Assembly (NCBI GenBank): GCA_900472675.1 | Contig: UCJA01000006.1 | Span: forward strand, 186,001-250,000 | DNA: 64,000 nucleotides | DNA from: Hyphomicrobiales bacterium | GTDB taxonomy: Bacteria; Pseudomonadota; Alphaproteobacteria; Rhizobiales; Rhizobiaceae | Direction: 5' to 3' | Part shown: one piece after another, positions 1 to 8,560 of the stretch | Layout: each line of letters opens with the position of its first letter | Position numbering within the stretch: the first letter of the stretch is position 1 | Made by a program: the position numbers and the translations under genes | The notes under the pieces: generated by a model | Database searches by the model: none | The model's input: the letters and a program-made list of their open reading frames with translations, nothing else | Told to the model about the DNA's origin: nothing

Positions 1-162
1 AGCGAACTCATGCAGCGGTTCGGCTTTGCCGTCATTGATCTTGGCGGACTTTCCGAGGGCGGACTGCTTCAGCAGTATGGCGGGCCGCTGACGGGTCACA
101 GCCTCGTCAGCCAGGAGATGCAAGGCAGCAATCTGGCCGACACCGACATTGTGCAGCACTAG
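1..162 (+). CDS. NAD(P)-binding F420/NADP oxidoreductase-like protein, 3' end only
   Basis: Only the last 53 codons are inside the window; the reading frame is open from base 1 to a TAG stop. The visible tail contains GFAVIDLGGL, then EGGLLQQYGGPL, which matches the C-terminal signature of NADPH-dependent F420 reductase-like proteins (GF-x-IDLG, then a GGPL segment). These are small Rossmann proteins of about 200 to 220 residues. A second, complete member of the same family lies at 7082-7681, so the two are probably paralogues. The substrate cannot be told from this fragment. The following 193 bases up to the fdhF-like gene show no further gene. Confidence 0.6.
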   Translation, partial: SELMQRFGFAVIDLGGLSEGGLLQQYGGPLTGHSLVSQEMQGSNLADTDIVQH

Positions 163-347
163 ACGCACGGCCTCCGCATCCGTCTCCGAGGGATTGCGCC
201 GGCTCCCCCACCACTGAACGACAACATCTAGTTTTCCCAGATAGCAGAACGCGCCGCCTCTCAAAGGCGACGCGTTACTCTCTGTTGCATTCTCTGGCCA
301 TGAGTGCGCCAACGAACATCGATAGACGCGCCTCGCGGCGACCAACC

Positions 348-368
348 GGGGGCTTCTAAGAGGCCCCC
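348..368 (-). terminator. Hairpin overlapping the stop of the FdhF/YdeP gene
   Basis: GGGGGCTTC and GAGGCCCCC pair around a 3-nt loop, with one G-U pair. The hairpin contains the stop codon of the minus-strand gene. No U-run follows, so it may be a weak or Rho-assisted terminator, or simply protect the mRNA 3' end. Confidence 0.4.
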
Positions 369-2659
369 GCTTCGGCTCCAATGCCTCTGATGCGAACAGG
401 AACTCCCTTGTAAGCCGGGGTGCCTGAACGCTTGTCAGCATATGCCAGCGGAATCACCACGTTCAGTTCGGGGTAGTAACCCGCAACCGAACCGCGCGGT
501 ATCGGATATTCTATGGCTGTGAAGCCCTGAACCTCGCGCACCATATCGCCCGCCCCTGCGGCAATAGACACCTTGTCCCCCTCTTTCAGACCGCGTGCTT
601 CAAGGTCTTCCCGGTTGATGAACAGGACGTCTCGTCGCCCAAATACGCCTCGGTACCGGTCGTCAAGATTGTAGACGGTCGTGTTGTACTGGCCGTGGCT
701 GCGGATCGTAGTGAGGACAAGAAGGCTCTTATCCGCAAGAAGCGGATCCTCGTCGACCCTCGGTGCCACGAGGAAGTGGGCTTTGTGGCTGTCGGTGTGC
801 CAGACCCTCTGCGAAGCTCCCACGTCAAGACGAAAGCCGCCCGGCTGCCGCACGCGCGTGTTGAAGTTTTCGAAGATGGGAAACACCTGTTCGATCTTGT
901 CGCGGATACGATCGTAGTTCGCGATCATACCGTCCCAGTCGATGCCGTACTTTCCACCAAGGGTAGCCTTGGCGATACCAGCGATGATCGCTGGCTCCGA
1001 CCACACCATGTCGCTCGGTGGCCGCAGGAAACCCTTCGAAGCGTGAACCATGGACATGGAGTCTTCGACCGTAACCGACTGGGGCCCGGATGCCTGCTCA
1101 TCCACATTTGTGCGCCCGAGGCACGGCAGGATGATCGAGGTCTTGGCAGTCAGAAGGTGCGATCGGTTGAGTTTCGTCGCGATGTGAACAGCCAGATCCA
1201 GCTTGCGCATTCCCTCGAACACGTAATTCGGATCGGACATCGCGACGGCGAGATTGCCTCCGAGACAGATCAATGCCTTGGAGTCTCCTTTGGCGATCGC
1301 ATCGACTGCCTCTACCGCGTTGTGTCCCTTGTCCTGCCTGGGTCTGAACCCGAAGGCTCTCTCGATCCCGTCGATCAGAGCCTTGTTCGGCAACTCGGTA
1401 ATGCCGACTGTTCGGTCACCCTGAACGTTCGAATGGCCGCGTACCGGGCATATACCAGCACCCTGACGGCCGATGTTGCCGCGCAGCATCAGGAAGTTGG
1501 CGAGCTGCTGTACGTTCGCCGTCCCGTTGCTGTGCTGGGTGATGCCCATACCGTAGCAGAGGATGACGTTCTTCGCCGCAATGTACACGTCGGCGGCCGC
1601 TTCGAGCTCCGTCCGGCTCAGCCCGGATACTTCTGTGATGTCGTCCCAGGAAGTTTGCTCCACGTCGCCGCGCAGGTCGTCGATGCCTTGCGTGTGCTCC
1701 TCGATAAAATCTCTGTCCAGCACGCCGGGGCCGCCCGCAGCCAGGCTAATGGCGTCCCTCTCGAAGACCGCCTTCATCAGTCCCTTGAGGGCCGCCAGAT
1801 CACCCCCCGCGCGAACCTGGTAGTAGGACGAAGCGATGTCTGTCGAACTCAGGGTTCCCATTTCGATCGGATCCTGAGGTGCGGCAAAGCGCTCGAGTGC
1901 GCGTTCCTTCAGCGGGTTGAAGGCGACGATGCGACAGCCGCGCTTGGACGCGTCATGCAGGGTCGTCATCATGCGGGGATGGTTGGTGCCGGGATTGTGG
2001 CCGAAGCTGAAGATTGCATCGGCGTAATCAAAGTCCTCGAGAGTGACCGTCCCCTTACCCACCCCGATGGATTGCGGCAGTCCTACCGATGTTGCCTCGT
2101 GGCATAAGTTCGAACAGTCTGGAAAATTGTTGGTCCCGTAGGCCCGGACGAACAGCTGGTAGAGAAAGGCGGCCTCGTTCGAGGCCCGGCCGGATGTGTA
2201 GAATTCCGCCTGGTCGGGACTGGACAAGGCGTTCAGCTTATCCGCGATCACCTTCAGCGCCGCGCTCCACTCGATGACCTGGTAGCGATCTTCGTCCGCG
2301 TTATAGATCATCGGGAAACACAGGCGACCGGCATCTTCCAGTTCGTGGTCGCTCCAGTTCCAGAGTTCGCTGATCGTGTACCTGGCGAAGAAGTCGGGTC
2401 CCGCCCGCTTGGCTGTCGATTCCCAGGTGATCGCCTTTGCCCCGTTTTCGCAAAACTCAAAAGAAGAGGTGTGCTTGGGGTCCGGCCAAGCGCAACCCGG
2501 GCAGTCGAACCCGTCCGGCTGGTTCGCCTTGAGGAGAGTCGCCGCACCCTGGAAGATCACCTGTTGATGTTTCAGGGTCTCTGCGACCGCTCGAAGCGCA
2601 TCCCAGCCGCCTGCAGGATGATCGTACTCGCGTATTCCTTCCGGTCGCTTCTTCGACAT
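356..2659 (-). CDS. FdhF/YdeP family molybdopterin-dependent oxidoreductase
   Basis: The product is 767 residues, the normal size for the YdeP branch of the formate dehydrogenase alpha-like family. These cytoplasmic enzymes carry a bis-MGD molybdenum cofactor; E. coli YdeP is linked to acid resistance, but the substrate is generally unknown. The N-terminus has a DCPGCAWPDP segment with a CxxC pair (about residues 52-57). Further on are the family segments YTSGRASNEAAFLYQLF, GHNPGTNHPRM and RGHSNVQGDRT, which belong to the Mo-bis-MGD domains, and a C-terminal cofactor-binding domain with RSHGQYNTTVY. There is no in-frame TGA, so selenocysteine is not used. AGGAG lies 7 nt before the ATG. A copy of the regional palindrome sits about 65 bp upstream, suggesting control by that regulator. 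Confidence 0.9.
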   Translation of the reverse strand: MSKKRPEGIREYDHPAGGWDALRAVAETLKHQQVIFQGAATLLKANQPDGFDCPGCAWPDPKHTSSFEFCENGAKAITWESTAKRAGPDFFARYTISELWNWSDHELEDAGRLCFPMIYNADEDRYQVIEWSAALKVIADKLNALSSPDQAEFYTSGRASNEAAFLYQLFVRAYGTNNFPDCSNLCHEATSVGLPQSIGVGKGTVTLEDFDYADAIFSFGHNPGTNHPRMMTTLHDASKRGCRIVAFNPLKERALERFAAPQDPIEMGTLSSTDIASSYYQVRAGGDLAALKGLMKAVFERDAISLAAGGPGVLDRDFIEEHTQGIDDLRGDVEQTSWDDITEVSGLSRTELEAAADVYIAAKNVILCYGMGITQHSNGTANVQQLANFLMLRGNIGRQGAGICPVRGHSNVQGDRTVGITELPNKALIDGIERAFGFRPRQDKGHNAVEAVDAIAKGDSKALICLGGNLAVAMSDPNYVFEGMRKLDLAVHIATKLNRSHLLTAKTSIILPCLGRTNVDEQASGPQSVTVEDSMSMVHASKGFLRPPSDMVWSEPAIIAGIAKATLGGKYGIDWDGMIANYDRIRDKIEQVFPIFENFNTRVRQPGGFRLDVGASQRVWHTDSHKAHFLVAPRVDEDPLLADKSLLVLTTIRSHGQYNTTVYNLDDRYRGVFGRRDVLFINREDLEARGLKEGDKVSIAAGAGDMVREVQGFTAIEYPIPRGSVAGYYPELNVVIPLAYADKRSGTPAYKGVPVRIRGIGAEAGAS

Positions 2660-2675
2660 GGAGGGGCTCCTGTAA

Positions 2676-2719
2676 TCGCTTGCTCTTGCACCATGACTGG
2701 CACAGCCCGGAGCAAGCGA
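2676..2719. repeat. 10-bp inverted repeat in the fdhF-like leader
   Basis: TCGCTTGCTC at 2676-2685 and GAGCAAGCGA at 2710-2719 are perfect reverse complements separated by 24 nt. They lie between the palindrome at 2724 and the fdhF-like start, so the repeat is either a second operator or an mRNA leader hairpin. Confidence 0.4.
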
Positions 2720-2723
2720 CCAC

Positions 2724-2737
2724 TATACAACGGTATG
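2724..2737. promoter_or_regulatory. Regional palindrome, site 1
   Basis: TATACAACGGTATG fits YATACSCSGGTATG except at two central positions. Its centre is about 70 bp upstream of the FdhF/YdeP start codon on the minus strand. It is one of ten copies in the first 22.3 kb. Confidence 0.55.
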
Positions 2738-2881
2738 GGGTAGGCCATTGATCGACCGGAAAGAGAAGCTGGGCAGCCAATAGAAAAGCAAAGAGACGCG
2801 ATCGCCCGTAGAGGCGATCGCGTCATGAAAGCCGGTTCCAACGCGGCCTGGAGAGCGCGCTTCGTTCTTGTCACTGCACCT

Positions 2882-3979
2882 CTAGGCGGACTTCGCCTGC
2901 CGTGCCGTGGCTGCAGGGTAGTCGATGTACCCCTCGGGCCCCTGCGTGAACCACGTTGCGGGGTCGTCGGATGCCAGTTCGATCCCTTCGGCGACGCGCC
3001 GGACGAAATCAGGGTTTGCGATGAACGGCCTCCCGAAGGCCACGGCGTCGCCGGTCCCCTGGTCGAGTTCCGCCTGCGCCCGCGCGCTGTCAAAGTCCGA
3101 GTTCAGGATCAGCGGCCCCTTGAATGCTCCGCGAAGCTCCCGTGCGAGAGGCGCCATGTCGCCGACACCAAACGTTCCGTTGATTGGCGGCTCGCGGAGT
3201 TCGAGGTGCGCGATGCCGATCTGCGACATCGCCTCGGCTGCCGCTGTGAACACCGGAAGCGGGTCGCTGTCCTTAACGCCCTGCGTCTCTCCGTTCGGAG
3301 ACAGTCTCACGCCGGTGCGGTCCGCACCGATGGTATCCACAACCGCCTGCGTTGTCTCACGGAGAAACCGGACCCGGTTTGCGATGGAGCCGCCATAGGC
3401 GTCGTCGCGGAGATTGGAACTGTTGCGCAGGAACTGGTCGATCAGGTAGCCATTGGCGGCGTGAAGCTGGACGCCGTCAAAGCCCGCTTCGATCGCGTTG
3501 CGGGCAGCCTGGCGAAATTGCTGCACCACATCCGCGATCTCATCAATCGTCAGCGCGCGGGCCTCTTCGTAGGGCTGCTTGCCGCTATAGGTATGAGCGT
3601 GGTTCGGCGCCGTGGTGGCAGAGGCGGATACCGGTTTTCCTCCGTCCAGAAAGCTCGGATGAACCACGCGTCCCATCTGCCAAAGCTGCGCGATGATGCG
3701 GCCGCCGTTTTGATGGACCGCGTCGGTAATCTTCCTCCATCCGGCGACCTGTTCCGGAGACCAGAGACCCGTGGCATGGGGCCAGCCGAGACCCAGCTGG
3801 TTGATGCCGATCGCTTCGCTGATGATAAGCCCTGCGGATGCGCGCTGTGCGTAATAGTCAATCATCATCGGGGTGGGAACGTGCCCGCGCGTACCGCGGG
3901 CGCGCGTCATCGGTGCCATCAGGATCCGGTTGGGAGCCTTGATCGCTCCGAGCTCAATAGGGTCAAACAAGCTAGGCAT
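2882..3979 (-). CDS. Old Yellow Enzyme family alkene reductase (NemA-like)
   Basis: The product is a 365-residue FMN-dependent TIM-barrel ene-reductase that would reduce activated C=C bonds, and possibly nitro compounds, with NADPH. The N-terminus SLFDPIELGAIKAPNRILMAPMTRAR is the family's opening strand. The H-x-x-N substrate pair is seen in QLHAANGYLIDQFL, followed by the NLRDDAYGGS segment and, late in the protein, the phosphate-binding AFGRPFIANPD. The start at 3979 is chosen because AAAGGAA lies 8 nt upstream; an ATG at 4012 overlapping the preceding gene's stop is possible but adds a non-family leader. The gene lies just behind an atypical SDR with which it is probably co-transcribed. 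The divergent LysR at 4866 is the likely local regulator. Confidence 0.9.
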   Translation of the reverse strand: MPSLFDPIELGAIKAPNRILMAPMTRARGTRGHVPTPMMIDYYAQRASAGLIISEAIGINQLGLGWPHATGLWSPEQVAGWRKITDAVHQNGGRIIAQLWQMGRVVHPSFLDGGKPVSASATTAPNHAHTYSGKQPYEEARALTIDEIADVVQQFRQAARNAIEAGFDGVQLHAANGYLIDQFLRNSSNLRDDAYGGSIANRVRFLRETTQAVVDTIGADRTGVRLSPNGETQGVKDSDPLPVFTAAAEAMSQIGIAHLELREPPINGTFGVGDMAPLARELRGAFKGPLILNSDFDSARAQAELDQGTGDAVAFGRPFIANPDFVRRVAEGIELASDDPATWFTQGPEGYIDYPAATARQAKSA

Positions 3980-4008
3980 GGGAAAATTCCTTTCGATCAC
4001 GTCTTTCA

Positions 4009-4767
4009 TCACACCAGGCGCGAGCCGCCGTCGACGTTGAGTACGGCTCCGTTCATCCAGCCGTTTGCCATCAGGAAAACCACGGCAGCACCGGCTTCGT
4101 CTGCCGTCCCCAGCCTGTGAAGCGGAAGCGACTGCTTCAAGGATGCCACATAGGCGTCACGGCCATCGCCGAGAGCCTTGGCCAGGATGGGCGTGTCAAT
4201 CGGACCGGGCGAAAGGATGTTCACGCGACGCGGTGCGAGTTCGAGAGCCAGGCCCCGCCCCAGTGCCTCCATCGCGGCGGATGCGGCAGCCAGCACCGCT
4301 ACTCCGTAAGCGTTGGGTCGGTCTGCAAGCGCCCCGGAGATCAAAGTGATGGAGGCGTCGCCGGCGAGGTTTTCGCCGATGGCGCGAAGCACGTGAACAG
4401 CGGCCCAGACCCGCTCATCGAATGCCCGGTGAAGATGGGCGATATCGGCATCGAGAACCTTGCCGGCAACGAAGGAGCCTGCCAGCAGAACAAGGTGGTC
4501 GACCTTGCCGATATTGGACAGAGCTGCGTCGATCGCTTCGGGCTTTGTGACGTCGGCAGCGCGCCAGCCTGAAAAGCCGTGCTCTTTCGAAAGCGCTTCT
4601 GCGCGCGCGGCATCGGATCCCGCGACCGTTACGTTAGCGCCGGCCGCCTTGGCCTGAATGGCCGCCGAAAGGCCTATTCCCGATGTCCCTCCAAAGATGA
4701 GCACGTTTTTGCCCTGAAGGCTTGAGGTGATGTATTGGCCGGCCACAGCCGCTGCGATCTCGTTCAT
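4009..4767 (-). CDS. Atypical SDR family protein lacking the YxxxK active site
   Basis: The product has 252 residues, the usual SDR length, with the cofactor loop GGTSGIGLS (about residues 26-34) and the SPGPIDTPI segment near the end. The canonical catalytic YxxxK is missing: the equivalent region reads [20 protein letters not shown], with no lysine four residues after a tyrosine. A subset of SDRs with a VNxxSPGxxDTP ending shares this feature, so the protein may use another acid or be a binding or regulatory partner. It is the first gene of a two-gene operon with the Old Yellow Enzyme, which starts only 30 to 33 nt after its stop. It is divergent from the LysR gene at 4866, the classical arrangement for LysR control. 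Confidence 0.8.
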   Translation of the reverse strand: MNEIAAAVAGQYITSSLQGKNVLIFGGTSGIGLSAAIQAKAAGANVTVAGSDAARAEALSKEHGFSGWRAADVTKPEAIDAALSNIGKVDHLVLLAGSFVAGKVLDADIAHLHRAFDERVWAAVHVLRAIGENLAGDASITLISGALADRPNAYGVAVLAAASAAMEALGRGLALELAPRRVNILSPGPIDTPILAKALGDGRDAYVASLKQSLPLHRLGTADEAGAAVVFLMANGWMNGAVLNVDGGSRLV

Positions 4768-4858
4768 TCTCTTCTCTCCTGGATAGCACCTTGTGGTGCG
4801 GTGACATGAATCTAGGCCTGCAGGCAGATCTTGATAATCCGGCTGAGTTTCGCTTTAC

Positions 4859-4877
4859 TCGTTCCATGACGGAACGA
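4859..4877. promoter_or_regulatory. Inverted repeat over the LysR start codon
   Basis: TCGTTCC and GGAACGA are perfect reverse complements around ATGAC. The repeat covers the first possible ATG (4866) of the LysR gene. If it is an operator or leader hairpin, translation may instead start at the ATG at 4878. Confidence 0.4.
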
Positions 4878-5807
4878 ATGGGAATAGACCGGCTTACCGG
4901 CATCATCGCCTTTGCCAGGGTCGCGTCGCTCGGGAGCTACGCCTCGGCGGCGCGATCTCTCTCGATCTCTCCATCGGCGGTCAGCAAGAGCGTACAGCGG
5001 CTCGAAGAACACCTGGGCATCACGCTGTTCACGCGGACAACCCGGTCGCTGACGCTGACGCCCGAAGGACGTGATCTTCACGAACGCGCTCTTCGGCTGC
5101 TGCGGGAGGCCGAAGAAATGCAGCAGGCCGCCGCAGTGGCTCGCGCCGAGCCGGCCGGGCTCGTCAAGGTGACCGCACCTGTGCCGGTCGGCGTCCATCT
5201 TATCGCGCCCGCCCTTCCGGAATTTCGGCGGAGATTTCCTAAGGTCACCCTGGACCTGCGCCTGAGCGACCAATACGTCGACATCGTCGAAGAAGGGATC
5301 GACGTTGCCATCCGCGTCGGGGAGCCTGGAGACTCCAGGCTCATCGCCAGAAAGCTTGCGCCCAACCGCATCTGTTGTTTTGCATCGCCTCAATACCTGG
5401 ATCGTCGAGGAACACCTCTCAGACCCGAAGACCTGGCGCAGCATGACTGTGTGAACTTCCGATACCAGAGCTCCGGTCAGTCGCTGCGTTGGCCGTTCAG
5501 GATCGGCGAGCGGGTTCTCGAAATCGTGCCGCCTGCGACGATCGTCGTCGACAGCAGCGACGCAGTGGCGGCAGTGCTCGTCGCGGGCGGCGGTATCGGT
5601 ATGTCCCCCACCTATATCGCCGCGCCATTCCTGGAACGCGGAGAGCTGGTGCCCGTGCTCAAGGAGTTCGCGTTTGACCGGTTCGACATCATCGCATTCT
5701 GGCCCGAGAGCCGGCGTGGAAACCCGAATGTGAAGGCGTTCGTATCTTTCCTGATCGAGCTCTGTCCCAGTCCGTCCCCCTGGGACAAGGTCTTCGCAGA
5801 CGCATGA
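4866..5807 (+). CDS. LysR family transcriptional regulator
   Basis: The 313-residue protein has the standard LysR layout. An N-terminal winged helix-turn-helix is seen in [20 protein letters not shown] and [21 protein letters not shown]. The effector-binding half has the usual [23 protein letters not shown] and [19 protein letters not shown] segments. The ATG at 4866 is used here; 4878 is nearly as good and neither has a strong ribosome-binding site. Its divergent position beside the SDR/Old Yellow Enzyme operon suggests it controls that operon and itself. The inducer is unknown, though comparable regulators often sense the substrate of the adjacent reductase. Confidence 0.9.
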   Translation: MTERMGIDRLTGIIAFARVASLGSYASAARSLSISPSAVSKSVQRLEEHLGITLFTRTTRSLTLTPEGRDLHERALRLLREAEEMQQAAAVARAEPAGLVKVTAPVPVGVHLIAPALPEFRRRFPKVTLDLRLSDQYVDIVEEGIDVAIRVGEPGDSRLIARKLAPNRICCFASPQYLDRRGTPLRPEDLAQHDCVNFRYQSSGQSLRWPFRIGERVLEIVPPATIVVDSSDAVAAVLVAGGGIGMSPTYIAAPFLERGELVPVLKEFAFDRFDIIAFWPESRRGNPNVKAFVSFLIELCPSPSPWDKVFADA

Positions 5808-6112
5808 GGCTGCCTGCCCGCGCACTCCCGTGCCGGAGGGTTTGATGCCATTGGTGATGTCCGCTACGTTCTGCATGCCTGGATCAAACCAGACTTGGTT
5901 GAGACGAGACATCATACCCGGGTATGTCGGGCTTCAACGCGGGTATAGCGCCAGTTGCTTGGCAGCGATCTGGGTAGAGGGATCGCGTTCCCCGCCCCAG
6001 CGTTCGGGTATCCTCCGCTTCCATGGCTGGCAGCAGCGGCGACCGGCTTTATGAAACTGACGGCGACTGGGCAGGGACTGCCGCGTGGAGTGGCGGTCCC
6101 TGCTCTTTGGCT
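5808..6112. other. Gene-free interval between convergent genes, carrying palindromes
   Basis: This 305-bp interval lies between the 3' ends of the LysR gene and the SDR gene. I see no convincing gene on either strand. It holds a perfect copy of the regional palindrome and a degenerate one 21 bp further on, although no start codon faces it. It may mark a deleted gene or an unannotated RNA. Confidence 0.5.
5913..5947. promoter_or_regulatory. Regional palindrome, site 2 (tandem pair)
   Basis: CATACCCGGGTATG at 5913-5926 is a perfect palindrome and the best match to the consensus. TCAACGCGGGTATA at 5934-5947 matches 12 of 14 positions. Their centres are 21 bp apart, two helical turns, which suits two dimers on one face of DNA. 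Confidence 0.55.
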
Positions 6113-6871
6113 TCAGATCGACAACCCACCATCGATGACAAGAGACGTGCCCGTGATGTAGCCCGCCTCAGGACCCGTCAGGAATGCTACGGCCGCAGCC
6201 ACTTCTTCCGGTTCGCCATAGCGTCCGACGGCCGACATGGACTTCAGGATGTCGGCTATCTCCCCTTCGGTCGGTGCCATTCCCGTGTTGATCGGGCCGG
6301 GCTCGACCACGTTCACCGTGATCTTGCGGCTGCCTAACTCCCTGGCCCATACCCTGGAATATGCTGCGACTGCCGCTTTGGAGGCGACATAATCGGCAAT
6401 GCCGGGAAACGCCCCGCGGGAACTGGCCCTGGCGGTGCCAATCGAGACAATGCGCCCACCATCAGAGAGGAGAGGAACTGCCGCACGAACTGCGGCGACC
6501 ACACCCTTGACATTGATATCCAGCTGGCGATCGAAGGCTGCGACGTCGCCTTCCAGGTCAGTGACCATGCCGGTAACGAACACGCCAGCCGAATTGACCA
6601 GGATATCAAGCCCGCCCAGAGCGTCATGGGCATCCCTAACGACCTTGGTGACATCATCTGATGTCCCCTGATCAGCCTTGAACGCAAATGCCGATCGACC
6701 CATCCCTCGCACCTGCGCAGCCACCTGCTCCGCTGCGTCAACAGAGGATGCGTATGTGAAGGCGACGTCGGCTCCTTCTTCGGCCAGCCGCTTGACGATG
6801 GCGGCACCTATCCCGCGCGAACCACCGGTTATCAGCGCCTTTTTGCCCTTCAGAGGCATTGTCTCACCCAT
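6113..6871 (-). CDS. SDR family oxidoreductase
   Basis: The product is a classical SDR of 252 residues, an NAD(P)-dependent alcohol/ketone-type oxidoreductase. The cofactor loop is TGGSRGIG (about residues 13-20), followed by the NSAG segment, a catalytic serine region SIGTARASS, and an intact YVASK active site. It ends with VVEPGPINTGM and GYITGTSLVIDGGLSI. The start at 6871 is preferred because GGGAG stands 7 nt before its ATG; an upstream ATG at 6907 adds a leader unlike SDRs. The regional palindrome lies about 70 bp upstream of the start. The physiological substrate is not evident. Confidence 0.88.
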   Translation of the reverse strand: MGETMPLKGKKALITGGSRGIGAAIVKRLAEEGADVAFTYASSVDAAEQVAAQVRGMGRSAFAFKADQGTSDDVTKVVRDAHDALGGLDILVNSAGVFVTGMVTDLEGDVAAFDRQLDINVKGVVAAVRAAVPLLSDGGRIVSIGTARASSRGAFPGIADYVASKAAVAAYSRVWARELGSRKITVNVVEPGPINTGMAPTEGEIADILKSMSAVGRYGEPEEVAAAVAFLTGPEAGYITGTSLVIDGGLSI

Positions 6872-6937
6872 GCTGTATCTCCCGCATTTAAAAATCGTTG
6901 CCGACACGGCTTAGCGGGATTGTCCAGAAGGATCACT

Positions 6938-6951
6938 TATACGCGGGTATG
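6938..6951. promoter_or_regulatory. Regional palindrome, site 3
   Basis: TATACGCGGGTATG matches the consensus at all positions. It lies about 70 bp upstream of the minus-strand SDR start at 6871, in a 210-bp interval with no other gene. Confidence 0.6.
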
Positions 6952-7081
6952 TTGCCTGTCCGGCACCAGTAAGCAATTCAGCGAATTCTCGGTCGAGACC
7001 GAGACCCTCCCAGCCCTATGTCTCGCTCCCAGAGCGCCCGCGAGGGGAAGGCAGGACATACTCTTCCCGCCTCCCTCGCGT

Positions 7082-7681
7082 TCAGTTGAATCTGACCAGA
7101 TTCAACGATGGCAGCGGTCCGCCCGGGAACTGAACGAGCTTGCCGCCCACGGCCAGTGTGCCGAGGTCAATACCAGCAAAGCCAAGCCGCTCGATAAGTG
7201 CACCGACCTCCCTTTTGGCCTGGGGGTCATCGCCCGAGTAGAAAAGAACCCTGTTACCGCCTTCCGCTCGCGGGTCACCCGCTATCAGGTGCGGCTGCAG
7301 GTGATTGAAAGCCTTCACCACTTTGGCTCCAGGGACCAATTCTGCAAAGACCTCGCTCGAAAGGCGTCCATGAAGCTCTGCCGGTTTGAACAGCGGTGCT
7401 TCGATAGGGTTGTTCGCGTCAACCACGATACGCCCTCCCCAATCTGGGAGCCCAGCAAGCGCTGCCGGTATCTTTGACCACGGTACGGCGACCAGAACCA
7501 TATCGGCTTGCGTTGCCTCTTCGACGGTCCCGGCTGCAATGTAGGGGCTTAAATCAGCGACCAGCGATGCGAGACTTCCGGGACCGCGACTGTTGGCAAC
7601 GATTGCCTTAATCCGGTTTCGTGCCAAAGCCTGGGCAAATGCGGAGCCGATCTGACCTGAACCAATGATTCCAATAGACAT
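7082..7681 (-). CDS. NADPH-dependent F420 reductase-like / NAD(P)-binding protein
   Basis: The product has 199 residues with a Rossmann fold from the first residue: MSIGIIGSGQIGSAFAQAL contains the GxGxxG dinucleotide loop. Later segments are VAVPWSKIPAAL, VDANNPIE and KAFNHLQPHL, and it closes with GFAGIDLGTLAVGGKLVQFPGGPL, the same tail signature as the gene cut at the window's left edge. Members annotated F420:NADP oxidoreductases in organisms without F420 probably use other electron carriers, so the function is open. GAGGA precedes the ATG by 8 nt. It follows the SDR at 7699-8448 with only 17 nt between, so the two form one operon divergent from the LysR gene at 8561. Confidence 0.82.
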   Translation of the reverse strand: MSIGIIGSGQIGSAFAQALARNRIKAIVANSRGPGSLASLVADLSPYIAAGTVEEATQADMVLVAVPWSKIPAALAGLPDWGGRIVVDANNPIEAPLFKPAELHGRLSSEVFAELVPGAKVVKAFNHLQPHLIAGDPRAEGGNRVLFYSGDDPQAKREVGALIERLGFAGIDLGTLAVGGKLVQFPGGPLPSLNLVRFN

Positions 7682-7698
7682 GTTGTCGTCCTCTTAGG

Positions 7699-8448
7699 TC
7701 AGGAGGTGAAGCCGCCGTCAGCGAGAATTTCAGCACCCGTCACGAAGGAAGCTTCCGGGCTGGCGAGGTATGCCACAAGACTTGCTATGTCGGAGCCCTT
7801 TCCATAGCGACCGACTGCGATCCCAGGACCCACGATCGCCGAGACCGGTCCATCCGCTGGGTTCATATCGGTATCAATCGGACCAGGATGCACGGTGTTG
7901 ACTGTGATGCCCTTTGGCCCGAGGTCGCGGACCAGGCTTCTGTTGAAGCCAGCAACCGCTCCCTTGGTCAGGGTATAGACCGAGCACGTTCCAAAACCTG
8001 CGTAGCGCGCCATTGACGAACCAATATGAATGATGCGCCCGCCAGACGTCATCCGACGTGCAGCCTCTTGCGTAGCGACGAATACGCCAGTGACATTCAC
8101 GGCGATCATCCGTTCATAGTCTTCGAACTTGTAGTCGTCGATCAGCCCGTTCAGAGCAACTCCTGCATTGTTGACCAGGATATCGATTGTGCCGAACGCT
8201 GCTTCGGTTTGGGCCACGGCAGACCGGACTTCGTCCGGAACACCCGAGTCTGCTTTGATCGCAAGGGCCTTCCCGCCCGATTCTTCAATCTCTCTGACGA
8301 CAGCGGCTGCCTTGTCAGGGGATGCGCTGTAGGTGATCGCGACCGCTGCGCCATCCGCCGCCAATCGCTTTGCAATTGCTGCTCCGATCGAACGCGAGCC
8401 CCCCGTTACGAGGGCGGCCTTGCCGGACAGCTTCAAATTCTCAGTCAT
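7699..8448 (-). CDS. SDR family oxidoreductase
   Basis: The product is a 249-residue classical SDR. The cofactor loop is TGGSRSIGAAIA (about residues 15-26), with NNAG, the serine region IHIGSSMARYAG, the YTLTK catalytic pair, VHPGPIDTDMNP, and a C-terminal VTGAEILADGGF. The start at 8448 is chosen because AGGAG sits 8 nt upstream of this ATG; the in-frame ATG at 8502 adds an unrelated leader. It is the first gene of an operon with the NAD(P)-binding protein downstream. It is divergent from a LysR gene, which probably controls it. Unlike its neighbours, it has no copy of the regional palindrome in front. Confidence 0.88.
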   Translation of the reverse strand: MTENLKLSGKAALVTGGSRSIGAAIAKRLAADGAAVAITYSASPDKAAAVVREIEESGGKALAIKADSGVPDEVRSAVAQTEAAFGTIDILVNNAGVALNGLIDDYKFEDYERMIAVNVTGVFVATQEAARRMTSGGRIIHIGSSMARYAGFGTCSVYTLTKGAVAGFNRSLVRDLGPKGITVNTVHPGPIDTDMNPADGPVSAIVGPGIAVGRYGKGSDIASLVAYLASPEASFVTGAEILADGGFTS

Positions 8449-8560
8449 TGCGAGGACTCCTGTTTGCTTCTTGATGACCGGAATATCAGCGATTGATTGC
8501 ACTTCGATTAGCCATTAAATGACGGCATCAGTTTCAACATTTGCTTGAAGATGGTTTTTT

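Noticed and set aside
695..2107. A 470-codon plus-strand frame opposite the FdhF/YdeP gene
   Set aside because: It has no ribosome-binding site or recognisable motif and lies wholly within the oxidoreductase gene.
356..2659. Selenocysteine in the formate dehydrogenase-like protein
   Set aside because: There is no in-frame TGA, and YdeP-type proteins do not use selenocysteine.
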